Shown piece by piece: positions 53,888 through 63,719 of a stretch of DNA of 64,000 bases (its first letter is position 1; every line of letters begins with the position of its first letter). The notes under the pieces are model-generated. The model saw only the letters and a program-made list of their open reading frames with translations. It made no database searches and was not told where the DNA came from. Position numbers and translations under genes: made by a program. Source of the stretch: Bacteroides sp. OM05-12 (GTDB lineage: Bacteria > Bacteroidota > Bacteroidia > Bacteroidales > Bacteroidaceae). The stretch is taken from positions 37,276 to 101,275 of the forward strand of contig NZ_QSUN01000013.1 in NCBI RefSeq assembly GCF_003438995.1, given 5' to 3'.

Positions 53888-54466
53888 TTATATCGAACGT
53901 CCTTTAAAGATATTCGATTTCTCTACCGGCAATAGTTTTCCCGTAAGTGTGATACGGTTTGAATTGAAGTTCGGACTAACCGTAACGGATGCATCATTAT
54001 TATCATTAGTGAGTTGAATGAATACTTGAGCAGAAACCCCGATGCCGTGTACATCCATGGAGAAGTTGATATTCCCACGTTTGTCTTTACTCATCTTGAT
54101 ATTGCTTGCCGTACCATCCACGGTTACTCCACCCAGACCGTTAGGACCGGAGAACGGACCATTGAATGCAATCTGCACGGTTGCTCTGTCATCGCTCAAT
54201 GAGATAAAATTCATGTTTGAATTTACAAATTCCGAACGTCCACGCTTGAAGATTACCCGGTCGGCTTCCAAAACAAATGCTTGGTTTTGCAACGCTTTTT
54301 CGGCTTCCTTGAATAATATCTCATTCTGCATTTTTTCTTCCAACTTCTTGGCTTCTTTTTCCGCTTTGCGTGCTGCCTTATCTATATCTTTTTTAACCGT
54401 TTGAGCTTGCATGTTTCCCAATAATGCAAACATCAGTAATCCTACAATAAATAATACCTTTTTCAT
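53888..54466 (-). CDS. DUF4251-family secreted protein
   Basis: This is a 192-residue protein with a signal peptide (ALLGNMQAQ), a charged coiled segment (KAARKAEKEAKKLEEKMQ), then the DUF4251 beta-domain (VLEADRVIFKRGRSEFVNSNMNFISL, GVTVDGTASNIKMSKDKRGN). It is probably periplasmic or outer-membrane. It is a common Bacteroides family without a known biochemical role. Monocistronic as far as can be seen. Confidence 0.85.
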   Translation of the reverse strand: MKKVLFIVGLLMFALLGNMQAQTVKKDIDKAARKAEKEAKKLEEKMQNEILFKEAEKALQNQAFVLEADRVIFKRGRSEFVNSNMNFISLSDDRATVQIAFNGPFSGPNGLGGVTVDGTASNIKMSKDKRGNINFSMDVHGIGVSAQVFIQLTNDNNDASVTVSPNFNSNRITLTGKLLPVEKSNIFKGRSI

Positions 54467-54584
54467 AATGGTTTTCTTTTACTGATTTATTTAGTTATTT
54501 TATCCGGTTAACAACAAATAGGATGCCTTTGTTCGGAATGTGGCTTGTGATTAAATTTTGTTTGCTCTTTGTAACAAAATACAA

Positions 54585-54630
54585 ATAAAAAAGCCGGAGT
54601 ATTCATTGAAAATCAATGTTCTCCGGCTTT
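54585..54630 (-). terminator. Terminator after aspD
   Basis: AAAGCCGGAG (54590-54599) pairs with CTCCGGCTTT (54621-54630); on the minus strand the stem is followed by a T-run. Confidence 0.8.
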
Positions 54631-54651
54631 AGTCAGTTTAGTTAGTCTGTG

Positions 54652-56289
54652 TTATTTCTTAGTTTTCCAAAGGGTCGCATACTCTGTCAATACCTGCTTG
54701 ATGGCTTGTCCTATCTTTACATAATCATTTTCGTTGAGGTTGGCTAATGATACACGAACAGACCATTCCGGTCCATCGAATCCTCCTCCGTTCAATACGA
54801 CCAGTGATGTCTCTTTGGCCAAACGGAACACAATATCCAAAGGGTTATAATTCTTTTTCAGATATTCTACAAATGCGTCTCCGTAGAATTTCTTGGCCCA
54901 TACCAACATATCTATTTCCGAATAATATCCGGCACGGAGCGGGTCTTCTACAAGGGTGAATCCTGTATTATCCCAAAGAGCTTTTAAACGATTCTTAATT
55001 ATCTCCCACATCTTGTGTTTGTAGTTGTTTTCTTTATCTAATAAAGCGAATGCTGCCATCAAACTCATTTGCATTTGCTGTGGCAGGGATAATCCGGCAG
55101 TATGGTTTAAGGCAACCTGACGGCTGTCGGCTACCATCCGGTCTATAAATTTAAGACTTTCAGGATTAATAGATAGACTGCCGTATCGTTTGTTCAGATC
55201 AGCTTTACGTTTACGTGACAATCCGGCAATCATTTTGTCATAAATATTATTCTCGTGTAATGCGATAACGGCCAAGCGCCATCCTGTAGCTCCGAAATAT
55301 TTGGAGAACGAGTAAACGCATAAAGTGTTGTCGGGCAATTCGGCCATCAGAGAACGGAACCCCGGAACAAATGTTCCATATACGTCATCTGTAATAATCA
55401 TTAAATTAGGATTGTAGTTCTTGACGACATCTACAATTCGTTCTACTGTTTCTTTGGCTAACGTGTAGCTGGGCGGATTACTGGGGTTGACAACAAATAG
55501 GGCTTTTATTTTCGGATTGCGGAGCTTTACTATGTCTTTATCGCTATATTGCCATGTGTGTAATCCGTCGGGAGTCATTTGGTTGGCACGTATTTTGATA
55601 ACATCAAAATCATAACGGTCGAGCTCCGGAATTTCGATGTAAGGAGTGAATACGGGAACCATTAAGGCAATACTGTCACCTTTATTCAATAAATAGTTTT
55701 CTTGCAATGAGTCGAAGATATAACACATCGCTGCGGTTCCGCCTTCGGTGGCAAACAGATCAAATTTACCTTCCGGAGGATTGTTATCGCACATTTCCTG
55801 ATTCAGGTAGTCCTGCACAATTGTTTCCGTGTACTTTAAGATACGGTCGGGCACGGGATACTGGTCTCCGACAACACTTTCCGCCCATTCATGAACTAGT
55901 TCGTTAGGAGCGACAGCGTGTTCCATGAGCATATAGTTGTAAGTCTGTTTCAGTAATTTAATTCCCGGAGCATCTGCATTATCTATCAAGAATTGTTCGA
56001 ACCGCTGCGCTATGCCGGCTTTTTGAGGAATTCCGGCAATACCTTCCGGAAGTTCCATGACACGGCGACACTCCTCAATTCCAAATTTACCTAATGTAAA
56101 AAATGCTTCGCGCGGTAATGTCGCTATCCAGTTAGGATTACCTCTTCCCGCGTTAAGCATGGTGTGGGCAATCTTTTTTATACTTTCGTCAGCAAGTTCT
56201 ATCAATCTGTTTTTGAGCTCGAAAGGGCTGACTTTCTCCATCTCTTTTTCAATGGCAACGCCCGGAGTCTTGTTTATTAATTCTTTCAT
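54652..56289 (-). CDS. aspD: Aspartate 4-decarboxylase
   Basis: This PLP enzyme converts aspartate to alanine and CO2. The 545-residue protein has an extended N-terminus and an aminotransferase fold: NPSNPPSYTLAKETVERIV, ITDDVYGTFVPGF, the PLP lysine in YSFSKYFGATGWRLAVI and the C-terminal VRVSLANLNENDY. Its length and N-terminal extension fit the bifunctional aspartate aminotransferase/decarboxylase. It follows aspT by 43 bases, giving the classic pair: AspT exchanges aspartate for alanine and decarboxylation consumes a cytoplasmic proton, so the cycle builds a proton gradient and resists acid. Confidence 0.94.
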   Translation of the reverse strand: MKELINKTPGVAIEKEMEKVSPFELKNRLIELADESIKKIAHTMLNAGRGNPNWIATLPREAFFTLGKFGIEECRRVMELPEGIAGIPQKAGIAQRFEQFLIDNADAPGIKLLKQTYNYMLMEHAVAPNELVHEWAESVVGDQYPVPDRILKYTETIVQDYLNQEMCDNNPPEGKFDLFATEGGTAAMCYIFDSLQENYLLNKGDSIALMVPVFTPYIEIPELDRYDFDVIKIRANQMTPDGLHTWQYSDKDIVKLRNPKIKALFVVNPSNPPSYTLAKETVERIVDVVKNYNPNLMIITDDVYGTFVPGFRSLMAELPDNTLCVYSFSKYFGATGWRLAVIALHENNIYDKMIAGLSRKRKADLNKRYGSLSINPESLKFIDRMVADSRQVALNHTAGLSLPQQMQMSLMAAFALLDKENNYKHKMWEIIKNRLKALWDNTGFTLVEDPLRAGYYSEIDMLVWAKKFYGDAFVEYLKKNYNPLDIVFRLAKETSLVVLNGGGFDGPEWSVRVSLANLNENDYVKIGQAIKQVLTEYATLWKTKK

Positions 56290-56332
56290 AATTAAAGTTG
56301 GTTTTAGGTTATAATTTCTTTGTAATATTTCA

Positions 56333-58030
56333 TCAAGTTAATAGTACGATGACTACTCCCCAAATGATAAGTAATGTATTGCCCACAGCATAAGTTACTG
56401 TATATCCTAAAGCAGGAGTCTCGCTTTCCACCGCATCTTGCACTGCGCCTAAGGCGGCGGTAGTAGTACGGGCACCTGCCGTACATCCCAATATCAATTC
56501 CGGGTGAAATTTGAATACGTATCTACCTAATAATAGTCCTATAATAAGCGGAATCGTGGTTGCAATGGCTCCTACGATGAAAAGACTCCAGCCTACTTGC
56601 TCGAAGCCGGCAATGAAGCTAGGTCCTGCGGCAATGCCTACAACTGCGATGAACATGTTCAATCCTACATTGTTCAATACCCAAAGTGATGGTTCGGGTA
56701 TATAACCGAAAGTAGGACGTTTTGAGCGTATCCATCCGAATACTAATCCTGTAATCAGTGCTCCCCCGCTTGTGCTAAGGCTGATTGGTACCCCTCCTAC
56801 ATGGATGGCTAATGCACCGAAAATACCTCCGAGAAATATGCCGAGACCAACAAATATCATGTCTGTTGCATTGGTAGGACGGTCTGCGTAACCTAATTCC
56901 TTTGCAGCCAATTCCACTTCTTTTTTCGTACCTACCAGTTCCAATGTATCACCTTGATCTACAATCGTCTGAGGGAATACCGGAATAGATATCCCGGCAC
57001 GTTTGATAGTTCGTACACTTACGCCATGCATGAACTTTTCTTTACGTATCACACATAGAGCTTTTCCTGAATAGCTTTTATGATTAATCATGACAGGAAG
57101 AACTTCTGCCGGGAAATTTAGTAATTCAGGGTCAAAGACTTCTTCGCCGATCCAGTTTTCTTCTCCAATGGCATATTCACGTCTTCCACTGAGCACTACT
57201 TCATCATCTCGTTGTAGTATAATGGAGGGATTAATATCGTTGATAATGTTTCCTTTATGACGAATACGTTCAACAAAGAGTCGTTTGTCATTGGCGTCAA
57301 AGTAACTTTCCAATTCATCTACCGTTTTTCCATTTCCAAACCATTCATTTTCTATCTTGTAGGCTCGGAATACTACCGGACGAAAAGCGTTAATGAATCC
57401 CGGCTGTTCATCTTCTGTGTTACCCATCTTTGCCTCCAACTCTTTGCATGCCGCTTTTACTTTCTTCAATCCTCCCAGCATTTTGGGGCCGATGGATGCA
57501 AGTATCCATGCCGAACCTGCAGTTCCGAAGATATATGTCACTGCATAGGCTACGGGAATGATGTTGTTGTAATTGACTTTCTCTGTATCACTGATATTTA
57601 AACTGTTGATTGTGTCTCCCGCTACTCCGATTACGGCGGAGATGGTTTGCGAACCGGCCAATAATCCGGCTGCTTCTCCGGGATTGTATCCCATAATTTT
57701 TGCCAGTATCCAAGGCACCAATAAGCAGGAAATACACATAAGAACAGCAAATCCCATTTGTGGAAGTCCATCCTTTTTCAGCCCACGGAAGAATTGCGGT
57801 CCTACTTTATACCCAATGGCAAAAAGAAAAAGTAAGAAAAATACGGACTTTACAGGTTCATCGACTTTTATATCGAGTTGCCCGACAAGAACTCCTACTA
57901 ACAATACACTGGTGACAGTACCCAGACTGAATTGTCCTATTTTAAACCGTCCGATCCAGAACCCGAGTGCTATTGTCAGAAAGATAGCCAGTTCCGAATG
58001 ACTTCGTAATAAATCTATAATCCATTCCAT
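56333..58030 (-). CDS. aspT: Aspartate-alanine antiporter AspT
   Basis: This is a 565-residue inner-membrane antiporter of the AAEx family. Two blocks of about five helices (1-170 and 380-565) flank two cytoplasmic RCK_C/TrkA_C domains (about 205-375; [40 protein letters not shown]). A Gly-rich [19 protein letters not shown] motif and its counterpart [19 protein letters not shown] mark the substrate pathway. It is upstream of aspD and probably co-transcribed. Confidence 0.93.
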   Translation of the reverse strand: MEWIIDLLRSHSELAIFLTIALGFWIGRFKIGQFSLGTVTSVLLVGVLVGQLDIKVDEPVKSVFFLLFLFAIGYKVGPQFFRGLKKDGLPQMGFAVLMCISCLLVPWILAKIMGYNPGEAAGLLAGSQTISAVIGVAGDTINSLNISDTEKVNYNNIIPVAYAVTYIFGTAGSAWILASIGPKMLGGLKKVKAACKELEAKMGNTEDEQPGFINAFRPVVFRAYKIENEWFGNGKTVDELESYFDANDKRLFVERIRHKGNIINDINPSIILQRDDEVVLSGRREYAIGEENWIGEEVFDPELLNFPAEVLPVMINHKSYSGKALCVIRKEKFMHGVSVRTIKRAGISIPVFPQTIVDQGDTLELVGTKKEVELAAKELGYADRPTNATDMIFVGLGIFLGGIFGALAIHVGGVPISLSTSGGALITGLVFGWIRSKRPTFGYIPEPSLWVLNNVGLNMFIAVVGIAAGPSFIAGFEQVGWSLFIVGAIATTIPLIIGLLLGRYVFKFHPELILGCTAGARTTTAALGAVQDAVESETPALGYTVTYAVGNTLLIIWGVVIVLLT

Positions 58031-58116
58031 ATATTAAGCTGTTTAAGTTCGATGGATATTAAAACAGCTGGGAATGAAAAGTGTTGAGTTAAAAAGAATG
58101 GTATTTTGTTAAGCTT

Positions 58117-58181
58117 CTATCTAATGAGAACTGCATTCTCTTGTTTCCGTTCTATTGAATTGTATTCAATTTTCATTCTTT
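58117..58181 (-). pseudogene. Relic of an S41 peptidase 3' end
   Basis: On the minus strand this encodes MKIEYNSIERKQENAVLIR and a stop, the exact C-terminus of the S41 peptidase at 62315. Over about 63 bases there are only 3-4 substitutions, including TAG in place of TAA. Sequence identity ends abruptly at about 58180. The rest of the gene is absent. It lies between aspT and the TPR-AraC gene. Confidence 0.85.
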
Positions 58182-58215
58182 TATCAAATTTCTATGACTA
58201 CCTTATATTTATACA

Positions 58216-59949
58216 TTAATCCATAGAATGGAACAAGAGGTTTCCTGAATCATACTCTTTAGCCATTTTCTGATAAGCAGACGGAGATATTCCTACATGT
58301 TTTTTGAATAAGAGAATAAAATTAGCATGTGATTTATACCCCACACTTTGAGCAATGGCATTAATTGTGTAATTACCATATTCTTTGGTATTGAGTAATC
58401 GTTTTTGGGCTTCTTTTATTCTATACTCATTAATGAATGTACGGAAATTACATTGATATGTATCGTTGATGACTTTAGACAAATATTTAGAATTATATCC
58501 GGTCATATCGGCTAATAATTCGATGTTGAAATCGCAATCATATATAGCTTCTGTATTATTTATAACTTGATTGACAGCAGAGAGGATATGCTCCTTTTGT
58601 TTATCGGTCAGTTTATCTGCAGATTGCTGTTTATAAGAATCCTGATCTGGCTGGGTGTAATGTGATTCGACATTTTGAGAGGAGACAGAACCTGTTTCTG
58701 AAAAATCGGAGAGCTGTTTCTTCAGATTCAGAATGATATTTTCCAATCCTTCACGTATCTGTTGATTTTCCTTATCTTTTGCCAATATTGCATTGCTTCG
58801 TAAGAAAAGATCTTTGTATGCCTGACTTAGTTTCTTTTTCTGGATTACCAGCAGGATAAACATTATGGAAAAAATAGCGAATATGATGACGCTTATTAAC
58901 ATAACAGTACGTTGTGCCTTGATTTGTTGTTTCTGTTCTAGTTTTTCTTTATTTAGTTCCTTTATCTCTTGGAAGTTCTTTTCCGATTCATAAATGAATT
59001 GGGAACCTTTCATACGGTTTATTTCATTCTCGTCAAAGAGGGAATCAGATAAAAGTAAGTAACGATTTGTATAATAAATAGCTTTTTGTTTATCTTTCTT
59101 TCTGTAGAGTCTGGATAACTGTTTTAGTAGATTACGTTGCATATATGGAGGCAGATCATCGGTTAATGCTTTTCTATAATAGTATAAAGCGGAATCGGGG
59201 TATATTTTTTCATATAATTGTGCTAGGGTAACATAAGCAGAGCTAAGATAACCTGAACCTAATTGGTTTAATTCTGCGTATTCACAGGTTTGATGAATGT
59301 ATTTTACTGCTTCTTTTTCTCTTCCTTCTGTAATTAGTATCAGACCTTTGTTGAGTAAACAGAAATAATTTGTTAATGTGTCTTGATCATAAAATTGATA
59401 TAATCGATTATAATAACTGCGTGCTGCTTTTGTTTCTTTTTTCTCGCAATACACACCAATAATATTAATTAGAATCTTTTGATAGAGTTTCTCTTGCTGT
59501 TGAAGACTTGTGTATTCAAGTGCCTTTTGATAGTAAAATAGTCCTTGTGTGTAATCCTGCCATGTGCAATATATACTTCCAAGATTATTATATATCTGTG
59601 GCAGTATATCTATGAAATTATTTTCTTCGCTGATTTTAATAGCATTGGTGTATGAATCGAATGCTTTGGAATAGTAACCTTGTTTGTAGTAGATACTTCC
59701 GACGGCTATATGTGAGCGGGCGCAAATATATTGTGTATCCCGATTTTTATCGAATTCATATCCTCCGATAACGTATAGAAAATAAGCCATTGCCGTGTCA
59801 TTGTCATTATGCTCCAGATATTGGTTTGCATATTGGAAAAGTTCATCAATAGAATACCGGGAAAGAGATTCATAGTCAAATTTCTTTTCTGCATATACTG
59901 TTGTAATATTGTGTAATGTGATAATTATTACTAAAATAATATTTTTCAT
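58216..59949 (-). CDS. TPR sensor with AraC-type DNA-binding domain
   Basis: This is a 577-residue membrane-bound regulator typical of Bacteroidetes: a signal peptide (HNITTVYAEKK), about six TPR units in the periplasm (SIYYKQGYYSKAFDSYTNAIKI, GSIYCTWQDYTQGLFYYQKALEY), one membrane helix (VMLISVIIFAIFSIMFILLVI), a coiled segment and a C-terminal AraC helix-turn-helix (MTGYNSKYLSKVINDTYQCNF, INAIAQSVGYKSHANFILLFKKHVGISPSAY). It is one transcript unit with the S41 relic beyond its 3' end. It may control the nearby S41 and repeat-protein genes; that is inferred from position. Confidence 0.88.
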   Translation of the reverse strand: MKNIILVIIITLHNITTVYAEKKFDYESLSRYSIDELFQYANQYLEHNDNDTAMAYFLYVIGGYEFDKNRDTQYICARSHIAVGSIYYKQGYYSKAFDSYTNAIKISEENNFIDILPQIYNNLGSIYCTWQDYTQGLFYYQKALEYTSLQQQEKLYQKILINIIGVYCEKKETKAARSYYNRLYQFYDQDTLTNYFCLLNKGLILITEGREKEAVKYIHQTCEYAELNQLGSGYLSSAYVTLAQLYEKIYPDSALYYYRKALTDDLPPYMQRNLLKQLSRLYRKKDKQKAIYYTNRYLLLSDSLFDENEINRMKGSQFIYESEKNFQEIKELNKEKLEQKQQIKAQRTVMLISVIIFAIFSIMFILLVIQKKKLSQAYKDLFLRSNAILAKDKENQQIREGLENIILNLKKQLSDFSETGSVSSQNVESHYTQPDQDSYKQQSADKLTDKQKEHILSAVNQVINNTEAIYDCDFNIELLADMTGYNSKYLSKVINDTYQCNFRTFINEYRIKEAQKRLLNTKEYGNYTINAIAQSVGYKSHANFILLFKKHVGISPSAYQKMAKEYDSGNLLFHSMD

Positions 59950-60113
59950 TTTCTTAAAGCTAACAGTATTGGGTATTGTGTGTCTTACAATACATCAATT
60001 AATGTTTGCAAGTTATGGAAAATATTTTGACCTAACAAAGATTAGAAGAAAAATCGAACCATATTTTCTGATAAAAAGTCTGTCGTTTTTGGTTGGTCAA
60101 TGATAAAAATAAG

Positions 60114-60157
60114 AATCCCGGCTACTTTCTCCTTTATAAGAGGAATAGTAACCGGGA
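60114..60157 (-). terminator. Terminator after the 646-residue protein gene
   Basis: ATCCCGG-TACT pairs with AGTA-CCGGGAT with one mismatch, and inner TCCT/AGGA bases can also pair. On the minus strand TTCTTATTTTT follows. Confidence 0.7.
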
Positions 60158-60176
60158 TGATATGTATTAAGAACTA

Positions 60177-62117
60177 CTATTTAATAATAATTTTGAGTGT
60201 AAACATCTTACTGTCAATAATGCTTCTTACAAGATAGATGCCCTGACTCAAAAGATTTAGGTTTTCTTCTGAATTATTTCCTTGATATACTTGTTTACCT
60301 GTAATGTCATAAATATGATTTTCAATGTCATTACCTCCGGTTATTGTCAGTATGTTGTTGGCGAAAACAATATTACCGGATTTTGTTTGTTGGATATCGG
60401 TGGTTTGTTCACTATAATAGTAAGTAGAAGTACTAGTAAGCCACCCTTCTGTTCCGTCTGTTGTATAGTCATGAACAAAATCTATTTTATAAGGATCTCC
60501 ATAACCGATTGCAGTAATTAATTCATCAACAGGAGTATTCCAATCATATTCTACAGATTGTCCATTATTTGTTCCCCAGGCTGTACCGTTCCATCTGTAA
60601 CCCATTTTAGAAATACGGTGGCCATTTTCATACTTGTAAATAAAATGAGAGGTATTTACCCATCCTTCATCATCTTGTGTTTCGTATCCTGCAGCTTTTT
60701 GAGGATTACTAATTATAATGATGCCGTTATTGCTACTACGGTAGTAGGATTCGACAATATTATTATCAATATCATATGTATGGTTTTCTTCAATAGTTGG
60801 TGTACGTATACCATCAACCCAATCCCACACAGCACTATAAGTGAGATTACCGCGTTCATCGTAACGATATTTCTCTTCAAAATAGTCATTCATTTCTGTA
60901 CCGTCTGAGTTTTGTAATTGTTGTAATCGCCAAATTTGTAATCCCTCAGCATTGTAACGTTCATATTCTCGTTGATTCCAAATTTTATCTTTAGAGTCAT
61001 AATTATAAAGATATGCATTCATTTCACTTTCGTAATCACCATTTTCCAATCCATCTTTCCATTCGGTAATCATTTCACTGGCAAGGAACCATTCTGTGCT
61101 ATCATTATAACATTCTTTATGTTGTTGCAGAATTTTACGACCAAGTTTATCATAAGTGATAGTCGCATCATAAGTAATACATTTTCCTCCGCTTGGTCCC
61201 CAAGATGGATATTCTCCACTCCAATCTTGTCGGTCGTTATTCCAGAATCTCATCTTTTGGGCAGTACATTGTCCAGCTTGATTAAATTCTTGGAAAAACA
61301 TTTGTACAAGTTGCCATTCCTTCGTTTCAGTTAACCACATCCACATTCCTTTATAAGAAAGTTGATCCGTGGTATAGTATGTATAATCTTGTTTGATATC
61401 ACCAATCCACTCCCTTCCATTCCATATCATTGATACAATACTTGTTTGTCGCTTTTGGTCATCCCATGTTGCGGTATTATGCGTTGCTTTTATCCATTCT
61501 GTATCATCCCATGCATAAATCATTTCATCAATCATATTTCCTTTATCATCATATTGATATTCTCCTTTGGTGACTTTTATCCATTCTCCATTTGATAATG
61601 TAGAATATATTTGGCTAATACCCAGTTTTTGGTCGTTGTAAGTAAATTCATAACGTTCTCCACTTCCATAAGCTTCTAATGACTGCATTAGAACATAACC
61701 GTCTTCATCCCATTCGTAATTATATTTTTCAGCTGTGTCCCATGAATTCGTTTGAGCATTCCAATAAGAATTGAGTTGTTGAGTAATAATATTCTGTTCA
61801 TTAAAGGTAAAGCATTGACGTTGATATTTTGAACCATCAGGATTAATTTTAATGATACTATCCAAACGCATCATGGAGTTTTCGACTTTTGCTTGAGCTT
61901 TAAATTTAGCTATATTGTGCCAATGGCTAGCTATTTGCTGTGTTTCTGATTTAACATTGTCATGTATACGGAAAGCCGATGAAGTTGGTTTTCCAAACTG
62001 GTCCTTTAGTAATTTAGGGGTCTCAATTTTATGTAATTTGGTCCCAATGTTATCTTGTGCTATTAATGTTATATAACAACAAGAACAAATAATAAAAAGT
62101 AAATTTTTTAATTTCAT
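60177..62117 (-). CDS. Large secreted Trp/Tyr-rich repeat protein with sorting-type tail
   Basis: This 646-residue protein has a signal peptide (CCYITLIAQ), then some 15 irregular units of about 25-35 residues with the pattern W-x-x-x-x-(K/E)-x-x-Y-x-Y-D-(D/E)-x-G (YEWDEDGYVLMQSL, YQYDDKGNMIDEM, YDKLGRKILQ), related in look to YD-type repeats. The last 75 residues resemble a type A sorting domain (NNILTITGG, IYDITGKQVYQG, LLSQGIYLVRSI). It is presumably outside the cell or in the periplasm. It lies between the S41 peptidase and the TPR-AraC regulator, all on the minus strand. No function known. Confidence 0.75.
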   Translation of the reverse strand: MKLKNLLFIICSCCYITLIAQDNIGTKLHKIETPKLLKDQFGKPTSSAFRIHDNVKSETQQIASHWHNIAKFKAQAKVENSMMRLDSIIKINPDGSKYQRQCFTFNEQNIITQQLNSYWNAQTNSWDTAEKYNYEWDEDGYVLMQSLEAYGSGERYEFTYNDQKLGISQIYSTLSNGEWIKVTKGEYQYDDKGNMIDEMIYAWDDTEWIKATHNTATWDDQKRQTSIVSMIWNGREWIGDIKQDYTYYTTDQLSYKGMWMWLTETKEWQLVQMFFQEFNQAGQCTAQKMRFWNNDRQDWSGEYPSWGPSGGKCITYDATITYDKLGRKILQQHKECYNDSTEWFLASEMITEWKDGLENGDYESEMNAYLYNYDSKDKIWNQREYERYNAEGLQIWRLQQLQNSDGTEMNDYFEEKYRYDERGNLTYSAVWDWVDGIRTPTIEENHTYDIDNNIVESYYRSSNNGIIIISNPQKAAGYETQDDEGWVNTSHFIYKYENGHRISKMGYRWNGTAWGTNNGQSVEYDWNTPVDELITAIGYGDPYKIDFVHDYTTDGTEGWLTSTSTYYYSEQTTDIQQTKSGNIVFANNILTITGGNDIENHIYDITGKQVYQGNNSEENLNLLSQGIYLVRSIIDSKMFTLKIIIK

Positions 62118-62160
62118 AGCTTTTTTGTTTTAAAGTTCAACAAAAACGAATTCGTTGGTT

Positions 62161-62168
62161 CAAAGCTA
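62161..62168 (-). promoter_or_regulatory. -7 element of the 646-residue protein gene
   Basis: CAAAGCTA on the plus strand reads TAGCTTTG on the minus strand, 44 bases before the ATG. The -33 element is not clear. Confidence 0.45.
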
Positions 62169-62314
62169 TGGAATAGATTAAAGAAATACAACTGCATGAA
62201 TTATGAATTCCCGAATTCATAATTATATTATTGATAATAGCAATTGTATTGTTGTTCTTTGATATAAATAGTTCTTTGCAGCTTTGTATTAATGAAATTG
62301 TCCTAAACGTTTTA

Positions 62315-63685
62315 TTATCTAATGAGAACTGCATTCTCCTGCTTCCGTTCTATTGAATTGTATTCAATTTTCATCCTTTGGATTGTACTTCTGCTTGCAA
62401 GGGCTTTCTTAGGGGCATCACCTTTTATCACATCTAAAGCTTTGGAAAGCATATATTCCCGTTGGTCACCTAACGGACGCAAAGCGTTGTTTTCACTGGA
62501 ATTTAATTCATTGCAGAAGAATTTATCTTCAGGTGTGAATCCGTTTTCATAATCAGTAGAATTATCTTTATTGTATATGCGTGATACAATAGGTTGTATA
62601 GCCCATTCATTGTGTGTCTCATGAATGGAGCCTACATTCTTTCCTTCCGTAGTGTTTCCTATTAGAATTACATCCATATAAGGTTTCAAACCATTAATGA
62701 CAGCTTCGGAAGCAGAAGCGGTTTGGTTGCTGACAAGAATGAACACGCGTGAAAGTCCAAGGTTATAATTTGCATTTCTAAATTTATAAGCTTCTTTCTT
62801 TCCTTTATTATCCTCTAAATAGCAAAATATGCCATCCTTATTATTCTCGGGAACAAGGAATCCGGCAAGTAATTGTGCCGAACTGAGATATCCGCCTCCA
62901 TTGTAACGTAAATCAAGAACAAATTCACTTACTTTCTCGTTCTTGAATTTTTTGAATATCTCAATCATTTCGTTATCATATGTTTGGTCATTGGTGTTTT
63001 CTCCTTTGCCTGTCTTAAAATGATTATACACGAGATATCCTACATTCTTATTATTTACATTTAATATCGTATCCAGCAATAATGGGTTTTCATCCATTGG
63101 GATGGAGGCTTTGATGGCAACTTCTTCTTCTCGCTGTCCGATTGCCATATTTTTTAGTATGGATAGTTTTGTTGCAGCTCCTCCCATTAATTCTTTATAA
63201 TTATTGCTTGTTATTTCTTGTTTGGCTATTTTAGTGATCCAGTCTCCACGTTTTAGTCCGGCACTATCGGCAGGACTTCCCGGTAAGGTATAAAGAATCC
63301 GTGCGTAATAGTAGCCTAATGGTTGTTCGGCATTATCAACGATGTTATAAAGAACGAATTCAAATCCGTAGGTAGATTCTTCGTTGATACTTTTGGTTGT
63401 AGAGTTATTCTCAATATAGGAGTAATAATAGTGAGATCCGTTTTTGGTTTTTCCGTCTTTCAGTGATAGGAGAGAATAAAATAGATTTTCCGGTGAACTG
63501 TTATCCGGAGTTTTACTTGCGACCTCATCACTCCAAAGGTATTCCGTTTTTAAAAAGTTGGTGATCCATTCTTCCGTACTGTCCGGTGTCTTCGGGGAGT
63601 TATTATCTTCATCTTCGCAAGCGCTGAAGACGTTGGATATACAGACTAAAGCTGTAAGGAATATGTATATTTGTATCTTTTTCAT
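62315..63685 (-). CDS. S41-family peptidase lipoprotein (copy 2)
   Basis: This is a 456-residue paralogue of the gene at 45380. The lipobox gives Cys 23 (VFSACEDED), followed by a PDZ-like domain (GSPADSAGLKRGDWITKI) and an S41 core with VLDLRYNGGGYLSSAQLL, the nucleophile Ser in NQTASASEAVINGL and the Lys in TTEGKNVGSI. Its C-terminus is also found alone as a relic at 58117. The -7 element (TAAGTTTG) is at 63719-63712, as in copy 1. It probably trims envelope proteins. Confidence 0.92.
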   Translation of the reverse strand: MKKIQIYIFLTALVCISNVFSACEDEDNNSPKTPDSTEEWITNFLKTEYLWSDEVASKTPDNSSPENLFYSLLSLKDGKTKNGSHYYYSYIENNSTTKSINEESTYGFEFVLYNIVDNAEQPLGYYYARILYTLPGSPADSAGLKRGDWITKIAKQEITSNNYKELMGGAATKLSILKNMAIGQREEEVAIKASIPMDENPLLLDTILNVNNKNVGYLVYNHFKTGKGENTNDQTYDNEMIEIFKKFKNEKVSEFVLDLRYNGGGYLSSAQLLAGFLVPENNKDGIFCYLEDNKGKKEAYKFRNANYNLGLSRVFILVSNQTASASEAVINGLKPYMDVILIGNTTEGKNVGSIHETHNEWAIQPIVSRIYNKDNSTDYENGFTPEDKFFCNELNSSENNALRPLGDQREYMLSKALDVIKGDAPKKALASRSTIQRMKIEYNSIERKQENAVLIR

Positions 63686-63711
63686 GATGGCTTATATATA
63701 TTATATGTAGG

Positions 63712-63719
63712 CAAACTTA
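63712..63719 (-). promoter_or_regulatory. -7 element of the second S41 peptidase gene
   Basis: CAAACTTA on the plus strand reads TAAGTTTG on the minus strand, the same 8 bases as at 46845-46852 upstream of the paralogue. Confidence 0.5.
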
